Shown here: positions 57,785 through 64,000 of the stretch, piece by piece
Layout of the letters: every line of letters starts with the position of its first letter
Position numbering within the stretch: the stretch's first letter is position 1
Assembly: GCF_002870965.1 (NCBI RefSeq)
Contig: NZ_PHSO01000004.1
Span: 372,001 to 436,000 of the forward strand
Length of the DNA stretch: 64,000 nucleotides
Direction of reading: 5' to 3'
Origin: Tsuneonella flava
GTDB taxonomy: Bacteria > Pseudomonadota > Alphaproteobacteria > Sphingomonadales > Sphingomonadaceae
Translations under genes and position numbers: made by a program
Notes under the pieces: model-generated
Seen by the model: the letters and a program-made list of their open reading frames with translations, nothing else
Told to the model about the DNA's origin: nothing
Databases searched by the model: none

Positions 57785-58236
57785 TGATGTCCTTCAGCAA
57801 AACGATCGAATGCCGCGCGCCATTCGGCAGGCTGGCGACGCGGACGCCCCTCTGGGCTGATAAATCCCACACGCACGGTCTGTTCCGCGACAAGTTGTTC
57901 CCCGCGCATCGCGCGCTGCACGATCCGCACGCTGGCCGCGCCCATTTCGGTGCAGCGGCTTTCGATCACGATATCGTCGTCAAGCTTTGCCGGGGCGGCA
58001 TAGCGGATATGCAGATCGGCCACGGCATAGGCCCCCTCTCCCGCCTCCACTGCAGCGCGCTGATCGATGCCCAGCATCCGCACCAGATCGCTCCGCGCCC
58101 GTTCGAACCAGCGCAAGTAATTGGCATGATAGACAATTCCCGAAAGATCGGTGTCTTCGTAATAGGCGCGCACCGCGAACAGGTGCGTGTCGCCACGAAA
58201 AATGCCGCCGGGAGGGGTTGGTAAATTGCTCATCAC
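57781..58236 (-). CDS. ybgC: Tol-Pal-associated acyl-CoA thioesterase YbgC
   Basis: 151 aa hot-dog fold. RAYYEDTDLSGIVYHANYLRWFERARSDLVRMLGI contains the catalytic aspartate of the 4-hydroxybenzoyl-CoA thioesterase class. First gene of the ybgC-tolQRAB-pal operon, the usual order in Gram-negatives. Hydrolyses short or long acyl-CoA, thought to link lipid metabolism to the envelope. Confidence 0.95.
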   Translation of the reverse strand: MMSNLPTPPGGIFRGDTHLFAVRAYYEDTDLSGIVYHANYLRWFERARSDLVRMLGIDQRAAVEAGEGAYAVADLHIRYAAPAKLDDDIVIESRCTEMGAASVRIVQRAMRGEQLVAEQTVRVGFISPEGRPRRQPAEWRAAFDRFAEGHQ

Positions 58237-58381
58237 GACCAGCGTCTAGCGGAGGGGCGAGTCGCGGGGCAAGCGGCAATAACGACGAATGGCACAGTGC
58301 AGGCGATGAACCGGGCAAATTGGTTAATTACGCCAGCGCAGCGTCTCGATCATTTCGACTGAGAGTGCGCCAATCGAACGT

Positions 58382-58756
58382 TTAGGCGATCATTCGTCCC
58401 AACGGCTGCCCGCCAAACAGATGAACATGCAAGTGCGGCACTTCCTGCCCGCCATGCGCGCCGACGTTTGCCAGCAGGCGATATCCCGGTTCGACCAGCC
58501 CATGCTCGCGCGCGATGTGGCCCACCGCGCGGACGAACCCGGCAATTTCCTCTACTGAGGCACGCGCAGAAAAGTCGTCCCAGCTCACGTACTTGCCTTT
58601 GGGAATTACGAGGATATGCAGCTTCGCCTGCGGATTGATATCGGGAAAGGCATATGCCCATTCGTCTTCGTAAATTCGGGTGGAGGGGATTTCTCCGCGC
58701 AGGATTTTGGCGAAAATATTGTCGTCGTCATACGGCAGGGTCGGATCGATCGGCAT
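58382..58756 (-). CDS. HIT-family nucleotide hydrolase/transferase
   Basis: 124 aa from MPIDPTLPYDDDNIFAKILRGEIPS. The histidine triad is GGQEVPHLHVHLFGGQPLG. HinT-like, acting on purine nucleoside phosphoramidates. Located 4 nt after hisE, where HIT genes often sit in alphaproteobacteria; probably in the his transcript. Confidence 0.93.
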   Translation of the reverse strand: MPIDPTLPYDDDNIFAKILRGEIPSTRIYEDEWAYAFPDINPQAKLHILVIPKGKYVSWDDFSARASVEEIAGFVRAVGHIAREHGLVEPGYRLLANVGAHGGQEVPHLHVHLFGGQPLGRMIA

Positions 58757-58760
58757 CGGA

Positions 58761-59087
58761 TTATCCCTCTTGCTGGGTGCGACTGGCCTTCTCGTCGAGG
58801 CCCGATGTTCCTTCGCGGCGGTCGAGTTCGGCCAGCACATCGGCCAGCGGCACCCCCTTTTCCGCGAGCAGGACGATGAGGTGAAACAGAATATCGGCCG
58901 CTTCGCCGGTCAGTTCTTCATCCGAACCCGACAGCGCGGCGATCACGGTTTCTACCGCCTCTTCCCCCAGCTTGCGCGCAATCACCGGCAAGCCACGCGC
59001 ATGAAGCTGCGCGACATAGCTCTTACCTGAATCGGCAGAGACGATCCGCTGGCGGATCGTGGTTTCGAGGCGGGTCAGTGTATCCAT
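58761..59087 (-). CDS. hisE: phosphoribosyl-ATP pyrophosphatase
   Basis: 108 aa. Second step of histidine synthesis. The all-alpha NTP pyrophosphohydrolase motifs are KLGEEAVETVIAALSG and ELTGEAADILFHLIVLLAEKGV, which bind magnesium through their acidic residues. Not fused to HisI. Confidence 0.95.
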   Translation of the reverse strand: MDTLTRLETTIRQRIVSADSGKSYVAQLHARGLPVIARKLGEEAVETVIAALSGSDEELTGEAADILFHLIVLLAEKGVPLADVLAELDRREGTSGLDEKASRTQQEG

Positions 59088-59129
59088 CGCCGCCGCTCAT
59101 GGCGGGGCGTGGGGGGCGCGGTCAAGCGA

Positions 59130-59291
59130 TCAGTCGCGGTCGCGGCGTTTCTTCGCAGCTTGCCGCCCAACGATCAGGCCGATTACGCCCATCGCGAACA
59201 ATGTCATGCTGCCCGGCTCCGGCACGGCAGCAGTCGCGGCGAATGCGGGCGTTGCGGTCGCAAGAAGAACGATGGCAGGGATGTAGCGCAT
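59130..59291 (-). CDS. minimal PEP-CTERM sorting-signal protein
   Basis: 53 aa from MRYIPAIVLLATATPAFA, a signal peptide with an AFA cleavage site, followed after five residues by the full PEP-CTERM signal: VPEPGS, a hydrophobic helix (MTLFAMGVIGLIVG) and a basic tail RQAAKKRRDRD. Almost no mature domain would remain after exosortase processing. An in-frame ATG at 59318 would add nine residues. It lies between hisF and hisE, downstream of a hairpin. Function unknown. Confidence 0.72.
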   Translation of the reverse strand: MRYIPAIVLLATATPAFAATAAVPEPGSMTLFAMGVIGLIVGRQAAKKRRDRD

Positions 59292-59339
59292 GGCGATGCT
59301 TAACGCGTTGAAAACCATGATTCGGCAAGCAGAATTTTA

Positions 59340-59371
59340 CCACCGTCCCGCAGTGGGACTGGCAGCGGTGG
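59340..59371 (-). terminator. hairpin just after hisF
   Basis: In the minus sense CCACCG and CGGTGG enclose an inner TCCC/GGGA stem, followed by TAAAATTC. It could end or attenuate the hisHAF transcript before the PEP-CTERM gene and hisE. Confidence 0.45.
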
Positions 59372-59375
59372 GCGC

Positions 59376-60137
59376 TTATGCCCGCGCAGGCAGTCCCGCC
59401 GCACGCAGGGCGTCGTGTGCTTCGGCAATGGTATGCGTTCCGAAATGAAAAATGCTTGCCGCCAGCACAGCGCTGGCGTGGCCTTCGATTACGCCTTGCA
59501 CCAGATGGTCGAGCGTACCGACGCCGCCACTGGCGACTACAGGCACCGACACCGCATCGGCAATCGTGCGGGTCAGCGCCAGATCGTATCCCGCCTGCGT
59601 CCCGTCGCCATCCATCGATGTGACCAGCAACTCCCCCGCGCCCAGTTCGGCCAGCCGCATGGCGTGTGCGACTGCGTCTATCCCGGTGGCCTTGCGCCCG
59701 CCATGAGTGAATATCTCCCAGCGCCCGTCCGCTACGCGCCGCGCATCGACACTGGCGACCACACATTGCGCGCCCATACGGGCAGCGATTTCGCCCACCA
59801 GTTCAGGGCGAGCGACCGCGGCGGAGTTCACCGCCACTTTGTCCGCTCCTGCCAGCAACAGCGCACGGGCATCGTCCACGCTCCGCACCCCGCCCCCGAC
59901 CGTCAGCGGCATGAAACACACCTCCGCCGTGCGCCGCACGATATCGAGCAGCGTCCCGCGCCCTTCGTGACTGGCGGAAATGTCGAGGAAGCACAGTTCG
60001 TCCGCACCCGCCGCATCGTAGGCGCGCGCCTGCTCGACCGGATCGCCTGCATCTTTCAGATCGACGAAGTTGACGCCTTTCACCACACGGCCATTGGCCA
60101 CGTCGAGACAGGGGATCACGCGAATGCGGACAGTCAC
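59376..60137 (-). CDS. hisF: imidazole glycerol phosphate synthase, cyclase subunit
   Basis: 253 aa TIM barrel. [33 protein letters not shown] with catalytic Asp, and [16 protein letters not shown] with the second. Works with HisH. Overlaps the hisA stop by 4 nt. Confidence 0.97.
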   Translation of the reverse strand: MTVRIRVIPCLDVANGRVVKGVNFVDLKDAGDPVEQARAYDAAGADELCFLDISASHEGRGTLLDIVRRTAEVCFMPLTVGGGVRSVDDARALLLAGADKVAVNSAAVARPELVGEIAARMGAQCVVASVDARRVADGRWEIFTHGGRKATGIDAVAHAMRLAELGAGELLVTSMDGDGTQAGYDLALTRTIADAVSVPVVASGGVGTLDHLVQGVIEGHASAVLAASIFHFGTHTIAEAHDALRAAGLPARA

Positions 60138-60862
60138 GCGCGCGCCCCCATCGCAATCGCCGCCGCCAGGTCGAGCTTCCCCTCGTACAGCGCGCGGCCA
60201 GTGATGACGCCCTCAATCCCGTCTTTCGCGTGGAGCGAGAGGATGTGAATATCGTCCAGCCCCTTCACCCCGCCGCTGGCGATCACCGGGATATCGACGC
60301 TGCGCGCCAGCTCCACCGTAGCATCGATATTGCAGCCTTTCAGCAACCCATCGCGCCCGATATCGGTGAACAGCAACGATGCGACCCCTGCATCTTCGAA
60401 CCGGCGCGCCAGATCGACCACGGGAACGTCCGACACTTCGGCCCAGCCTTCGGTGGCAACCATCCCGTCGCGCGCATCGACCGCCACGACTATGCCGCCG
60501 GGAAACTCGCGCGCCATGTCCTTCACGAACTGCGGATCTTTCAACGCGGCGGAGCCCATTACCAGCCGGGCAACGCCGAGGTCGAACCACCCCTCCACCG
60601 CTTCGCGAGTGCGGATGCCGCCGCCCAGTTGCACGTGGCCGGGAAATTCCGCGAGGATCGCTTCTACCGCCGCGCGGTTTTCCGCCCGTCCCGCGAATGA
60701 CCCGTCGAGATCGACCACATGCAAATGCTGCGATCCGGCGGCAGCGAACAACATCGCCTGCGCCGCAGGGTTATCGCCATAGACAGTGGCACGGGCCATA
60801 TCGCCCTCCGCCAGCCGGACGACTTCGCCGTTCTTCAGGTCGATAGCGGGAAATACGATCAT
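60134..60862 (-). CDS. hisA: phosphoribosylformimino-AICAR isomerase
   Basis: 242 aa TIM barrel, Amadori isomerisation in histidine synthesis. [17 protein letters not shown] with catalytic Asp8, [22 protein letters not shown] and [14 protein letters not shown] with the second Asp. Downstream neighbour hisF overlaps. Confidence 0.97.
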   Translation of the reverse strand: MIVFPAIDLKNGEVVRLAEGDMARATVYGDNPAAQAMLFAAAGSQHLHVVDLDGSFAGRAENRAAVEAILAEFPGHVQLGGGIRTREAVEGWFDLGVARLVMGSAALKDPQFVKDMAREFPGGIVVAVDARDGMVATEGWAEVSDVPVVDLARRFEDAGVASLLFTDIGRDGLLKGCNIDATVELARSVDIPVIASGGVKGLDDIHILSLHAKDGIEGVITGRALYEGKLDLAAAIAMGARA

Positions 60863-60941
60863 GGGGCGGTGTTCTTTCCACTATAGACAAAGCGGCAGCG
60901 CAGATCCGCGTCAACGGATGACCAACGCAGGCAACTGGCCA

Positions 60942-61571
60942 TTACGGCTGCCATGCAAGAAACCTTTCGAGCAGGGCCAGCCCGTATGTCTGGCTCTTTT
61001 CCGGGTGGAATTGCACGCCGAGCAGATTGTCGCGCGCAACCGCAGCCACCAGCCCGCCACCGTGGTCGGTAATCGCGGCGATGTGATGCCCTTCGTCGGG
61101 CTGGAAGTGATAGGAATGCAGGAAATACGCCTCCCCCGCTTCGATCAGTTCGGCACCGTCGTGATGCGGCATCGGGCGCACATCGTTCCAGCCCATGTGC
61201 GGCACCTTGATCGCCGGGTCGGTCCGCTCGATCGGCAAAACCTCTCCCGCGATCCAGCCGAGGCCCGCCGTGGTGCCATGTTCGCGCCCCTGCTTGGCGA
61301 GCAATTGCATCCCCACGCAAATGCCCAGAAACGGCACCCCGTCGCGCAGCACCCGCTGTTCGAGCGCATCGACGAGACCGGAAATCGCCTTCAATCCATC
61401 GGCACAGGCCTTGAAAGACCCCACGCCAGGCAGGACTATCCGCCGCGCACCGGCAACGATATCGGGGTCCGCCGTGACATGGACATGGCCCGCACCCGCC
61501 GCAAGCAGCGCGTTGTGCACCGAATGAAGGTTGCCCGCACCATAATCGATCAGAGCCAGTGCTTCAGACAT
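60942..61571 (-). CDS. hisH: imidazole glycerol phosphate synthase, glutaminase subunit
   Basis: 209 aa from MSEALALIDYGAGNLHSVHNAL. Class I glutamine amidotransferase: oxyanion and nucleophile region PFLGICVGMQLLAKQG (Cys), and GVQFHPEKSQ with His and Glu. Supplies ammonia to HisF. Confidence 0.96.
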   Translation of the reverse strand: MSEALALIDYGAGNLHSVHNALLAAGAGHVHVTADPDIVAGARRIVLPGVGSFKACADGLKAISGLVDALEQRVLRDGVPFLGICVGMQLLAKQGREHGTTAGLGWIAGEVLPIERTDPAIKVPHMGWNDVRPMPHHDGAELIEAGEAYFLHSYHFQPDEGHHIAAITDHGGGLVAAVARDNLLGVQFHPEKSQTYGLALLERFLAWQP

Positions 61572-61581
61572 ATTGGCTTTT

Positions 61582-61633
61582 CGCACCCCCATCCGGGGAT
61601 GCGATCCTCGCCAGACGGGCAGCAAAGCTGCCC
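61582..61633. repeat. two adjacent hairpins between hisB and hisH
   Basis: CGCACCCCC/GGGGATGCG (61582-61603, one mismatch) is followed by GGGCAGC-AAA-GCTGCCC (61617-61633, perfect 7 bp). They occupy the 116-bp gap, the largest within hisB-H-A-F, and may attenuate or stabilise the transcript. Confidence 0.4.
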
Positions 61634-61687
61634 CCGCTGCGGGCGGCCGGTCGGCCTTGCGGATGCCCGGCATCCCGAAAAGGCGCA

Positions 61688-62281
61688 TTAGCCACCAAGC
61701 TGCCCCTTGGTGCTCGGCACAGCGCCGCCCTTTCGCGGATCGAGTTCCACCGCCGCGCGCATCGCACGGGCAAAACCTTTGTAGATCGCTTCGCAAATAT
61801 GGTGGTTATTGGTGCCGTAGATCAGTTCGATATGCAGTGTGATACCGCAAGCCTGCGATACCGAGTGGAACCAGTGTTCGATCAGTTCGGTGTCCCATTC
61901 GCCCAGCTTTTCCTGGCTGAACCCGGCGCGCCACACCAGATAGGGGCGACCTGAAATATCCAGCGCCACGCGCGCCAGCGTTTCGTCCATCGGGGAATAG
62001 GCCTGCCCATAGCGGCCGATGCCGCCCATATCGCCCAGCGCCTGTGCCAGTGCCTGACCCAGCGCGATCGCGCTGTCTTCGGTGGTGTGATGCTGATCGA
62101 CATGCAGATCGCCATCGACATGCATCGTCACGTCGATCAGCGAATGGCGGCTGAACTGTTCGACCATATGATCGAGAAAGCCGATTCCCGTGGCCACGTC
62201 ATAACGCCCGCTGCCGTCGAGGTTAACCTCGACGCGGATCGCGGTTTCGCTGGTGTTTCGCTCAATCTTGCCGGTACGCAT
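61688..62281 (-). CDS. hisB: imidazoleglycerol-phosphate dehydratase
   Basis: 197 aa from [15 protein letters not shown]. The manganese-binding repeats are [40 protein letters not shown] and [18 protein letters not shown]. Monofunctional form. First gene of the his block; divergent from sspB. Confidence 0.97.
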   Translation of the reverse strand: MRTGKIERNTSETAIRVEVNLDGSGRYDVATGIGFLDHMVEQFSRHSLIDVTMHVDGDLHVDQHHTTEDSAIALGQALAQALGDMGGIGRYGQAYSPMDETLARVALDISGRPYLVWRAGFSQEKLGEWDTELIEHWFHSVSQACGITLHIELIYGTNNHHICEAIYKGFARAMRAAVELDPRKGGAVPSTKGQLGG

Positions 62282-62365
62282 GAGCAGCCGCCTATACGCA
62301 CGGTTGGGTATGGTGCAAGCATTCACGCTTGACCACGCGCTTCAGTGAAGCCACCTAGGCGCGAG

Positions 62366-62869
62366 ATGAGCGAAGAAACCCCAGATAGCCTGATCCCCTA
62401 CGACGAGATCGTGCAGGAAGCGCTGCGCGCTGTCGTCGGCCGTGTCCTTGGTGAAATCGAAAACACCGGCGGCACGCTGCCGGGGGAACATCATTTCTAT
62501 ATCACCTTCAAGACAGGTGCGCCGGGGGTCACGATCCCACCGCATCTGCGCGAACGGTTTCCCGATGAGATGACAATCGTTCTCCAGAACAAGTTCTGGG
62601 ATCTGAAAGTGGATGAGGATGGCTTCACCGTCGGCCTCAGCTTCAACCAGATTCCGGCCAAGCTGGATGTGCCGTTTTCCGCTATCACCGCCTTCGTCGA
62701 TCCGGCAGTCGATTTCGGACTGCAGTTTCAGGCCAGCCCCGAGGAACTCGATAGCGAAAGCCACGACGATGCCGAAAACGACGTGGCGGAACGCAAACCT
62801 CACCCCGCCGTTACCGAAAGCGATGACGGTTCGAATGTCGTGACTGTCGATTTCGGCAAGAAGAAGTAG
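62366..62869 (+). CDS. sspB: ClpXP adaptor SspB (alphaproteobacterial type)
   Basis: 167 aa from MSEETPDSLIPYDEIVQEALRAVVGRVL. HHFYITFKTGAPGVTIPPHLRERFPDEMTIVLQNKFWDL and VGLSFNQIPAKLDVPFSAITAFVDPAVDFGLQF are the SspB-alpha substrate-binding fold. An acidic linker leads to the C-terminal ClpX-docking motif VVTVDFGKKK. Delivers SsrA-tagged proteins to ClpXP. Confidence 0.95.
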   Translation: MSEETPDSLIPYDEIVQEALRAVVGRVLGEIENTGGTLPGEHHFYITFKTGAPGVTIPPHLRERFPDEMTIVLQNKFWDLKVDEDGFTVGLSFNQIPAKLDVPFSAITAFVDPAVDFGLQFQASPEELDSESHDDAENDVAERKPHPAVTESDDGSNVVTVDFGKKK

Positions 62870-62912
62870 CGGGCACCGCCACCCATCGTCCGCACAGCAC
62901 AGGGGGATTGCG

Positions 62913-63368
62913 ATGTTCGGCCGCAAAAAACGCAACAAGCGCAAGGCTACGGGCAATCACGTAACCGATCGCGGTGCCGTGGTGGTCGATAACACCGTAA
63001 CCGCCGCCACCGGCAACGATAGCGATGTTGCCGGCCCGTCTCCCAATCCGGCGACCAATCTGCTGATCCACGATGTGTTGTTGCGGGCGGGGACGCGGAT
63101 CATGCGTAATTCGCTTGAAAAAGGGCTGCTTTCCAACCGCTATGGGCGCGAAAGCGCGAAAGAGATGATCGACAACCGATCGGCCAAGGCAGCGATGACG
63201 ACATTTCTTGTCTCGCGCCTTGCCACCCGATCGCTCCCCGGTGCGGCGATTGTCGGCACCGGCTTGCTGGCCAAAACCCTGTTCGATCGCAGCCAGAGCC
63301 GCCGCAAGGCCAAACGCAAGGGCGACCGGCAACTCCGCAGGCAACAGCGCGACAAGACATCGGACTGA
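62913..63368 (+). CDS. conserved basic protein of unknown function
   Basis: 151 aa. Very basic at both ends (FGRKKRNKRK; SQSRRKAKRKGDRQLRRQQRDK) with a helical middle: NLLIHDVLLRAGTRIMRNSLEKGLLSNRYGRESAKEMI and a hydrophobic glycine-containing segment SLPGAAIVGTGLLAKTLF. GGGGGA precedes the ATG. Possibly membrane-associated. No characterised family recognised; it lies 43 nt after sspB. Confidence 0.65.
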   Translation: MFGRKKRNKRKATGNHVTDRGAVVVDNTVTAATGNDSDVAGPSPNPATNLLIHDVLLRAGTRIMRNSLEKGLLSNRYGRESAKEMIDNRSAKAAMTTFLVSRLATRSLPGAAIVGTGLLAKTLFDRSQSRRKAKRKGDRQLRRQQRDKTSD

Positions 63369-63476
63369 CGCTGCAGCCCTTTGGGTGATGCGCGAGCGGC
63401 GAAGCGGCGCGTTAGTCCGGGGAACGGCCATCTCGCACTGTGCGGACTTTTGTGATGCGCGGCGATGTCAGGTCTT

Positions 63477-63504
63477 GGATTGCTTCGCCACGCTCGCAAT
63501 AACG
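63477..63504. repeat. REP-like palindromic fragment
   Basis: GGATTGCTTCGCCACGCTCGCAATAACG resembles the ATTGCTTCG...CGCAAT intergenic palindromes common in proteobacteria. It is in the 329-bp gap 63369-63697, where TGATGCGCG also occurs twice; no gene is visible in the gap. Confidence 0.35.
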
Positions 63505-63697
63505 CGAGGGTGAGCACGATCATCATCGCAAGCATCGTAGTAACTGAAAACCATCTCCCCACCCCGTCGCGCTGGACATGATCCGAGGCCCCGCTTCTAT
63601 TTCCCCAGCACCACTGTTCGCGTCTTCCGCGCCATCAATGGCAACAACAGACACACACACCCTTGATTTTCGCCCCTACGATGCGGCAACAGCGCTC

Positions 63698-64000
63698 ATG
63701 CCTGATTCCGCACACAGTTCCGCCACGCTCGCCCGACGCGGGCTGTTGTTCATTCTTTCCTCCCCCAGCGGCGCGGGAAAGACGACGATTTCGCGCATGT
63801 TGCTGCAAGGGGATAGCGAGATTAAGCTGTCCGTATCGGCCACCACCCGCCCCCCGCGTCCGGGCGAAGTCGATGGAATTCATTACCATTTCGTATCCGA
63901 TGCCGATTTCGACCGTATGGTAGAGGAAGACGATTTCTACGAGTGGGCACCGGTATTCGGCCACCGATACGGCACCCCAAAAGGGCACATCCGTAATGCC
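63698..64000 (+). CDS. gmk: guanylate kinase (cut by right edge)
   Basis: 101 codons visible from MPDSAHSSATLARRGLLFILSSPSGAGKTTISRM. The P-loop SPSGAGKTT, GMP-binding SVSATTRPPRPGEVDGIHYHFVS and FYEWAPVFGHRYGTPK match the N-terminal half of Gmk (GMP to GDP). An in-frame ATG at 63638 would add 20 residues; neither start has a clear SD. Confidence 0.94.
   Translation, partial: MPDSAHSSATLARRGLLFILSSPSGAGKTTISRMLLQGDSEIKLSVSATTRPPRPGEVDGIHYHFVSDADFDRMVEEDDFYEWAPVFGHRYGTPKGHIRNA

Overview
The window is GC-rich chromosomal DNA from an alphaproteobacterium, almost certainly order Sphingomonadales and probably Erythrobacteraceae; the genus cannot be fixed from sequence alone. Pointers are a CckA histidine kinase, a SciP-like DUF1153 protein, the alphaproteobacterial SspB, HdaA, a short (85 aa) AtpC, CobT-type cobaltochelatase, an IalB-like secreted protein, and the order ybgC-tolQRAB-pal. 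It is mostly core genome. I found no rRNA, tRNA, CRISPR array, integrase or intact insertion sequence.

Layout: 1-8 kb holds cckA (cut by the left edge), DUF2062, smpB, dapA, a lytic transglycosylase, greB, an IalB-like protein and an outer-membrane barrel. 8-17 kb holds rlmN, a MOSC protein, a glycine-zipper protein, an SDR/cytochrome b/molybdenum oxidoreductase run, cfa, a MATE exporter and argG. 17.2-17.9 kb is a hairpin-rich stretch with no convincing gene. 17.9-26.7 kb is a minus-strand block: hydroxyacid dehydrogenase, cysS, nitroreductase, parDE, cobT, transaldolase and two exported proteins. 26.7-34.8 kb holds priA, an HxlR/azoreductase pair, a GST, a CPBP protease, ada and an unusual membrane-linked serine protease. 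35-40.1 kb is the F1 operon atpHAGDC, with a foreign-looking gene between atpD and atpC. 40.8-46.4 kb holds a sciP-like gene, glmU with a small HNH gene, gph, an SDR and an ABC-F protein with an upstream leader ORF. 46.4-53.7 kb holds cysE, hdaA, DUF2066, purM, a purN-YjbR fusion, a GFA protein, a SpoIIAA-like protein and a J-domain protein. 53.8-58.2 kb is the Tol-Pal operon. 58.4-62.3 kb is hisB-H-A-F-E, interrupted by a tiny PEP-CTERM gene. 62.4-64 kb holds sspB, a conserved basic protein and the start of gmk.

How the genes connect: cckA and the sciP-like gene belong to the CtrA cell-cycle circuit; smpB and sspB act at opposite ends of trans-translation; hdaA and priA act in replication; slt, glmU, dapA and Tol-Pal serve the envelope.

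The most unusual things I can point to are: (i) a 30-bp element present twice (27 of 30 identical), each copy supplying the ribosome-binding region and start of a 12-codon ORF, one of them 2 nt ahead of an SDR gene; (ii) the AT-richer single-TM gene inside the ATP synthase operon; (iii) a PEP-CTERM protein that is almost only signal peptide plus sorting signal; (iv) a 34-codon ORF overlapping the ABC-F start; (v) the structured argG-downstream region; (vi) the PurN-YjbR fusion. None amounts to proof of a new system; each is stated with a test.
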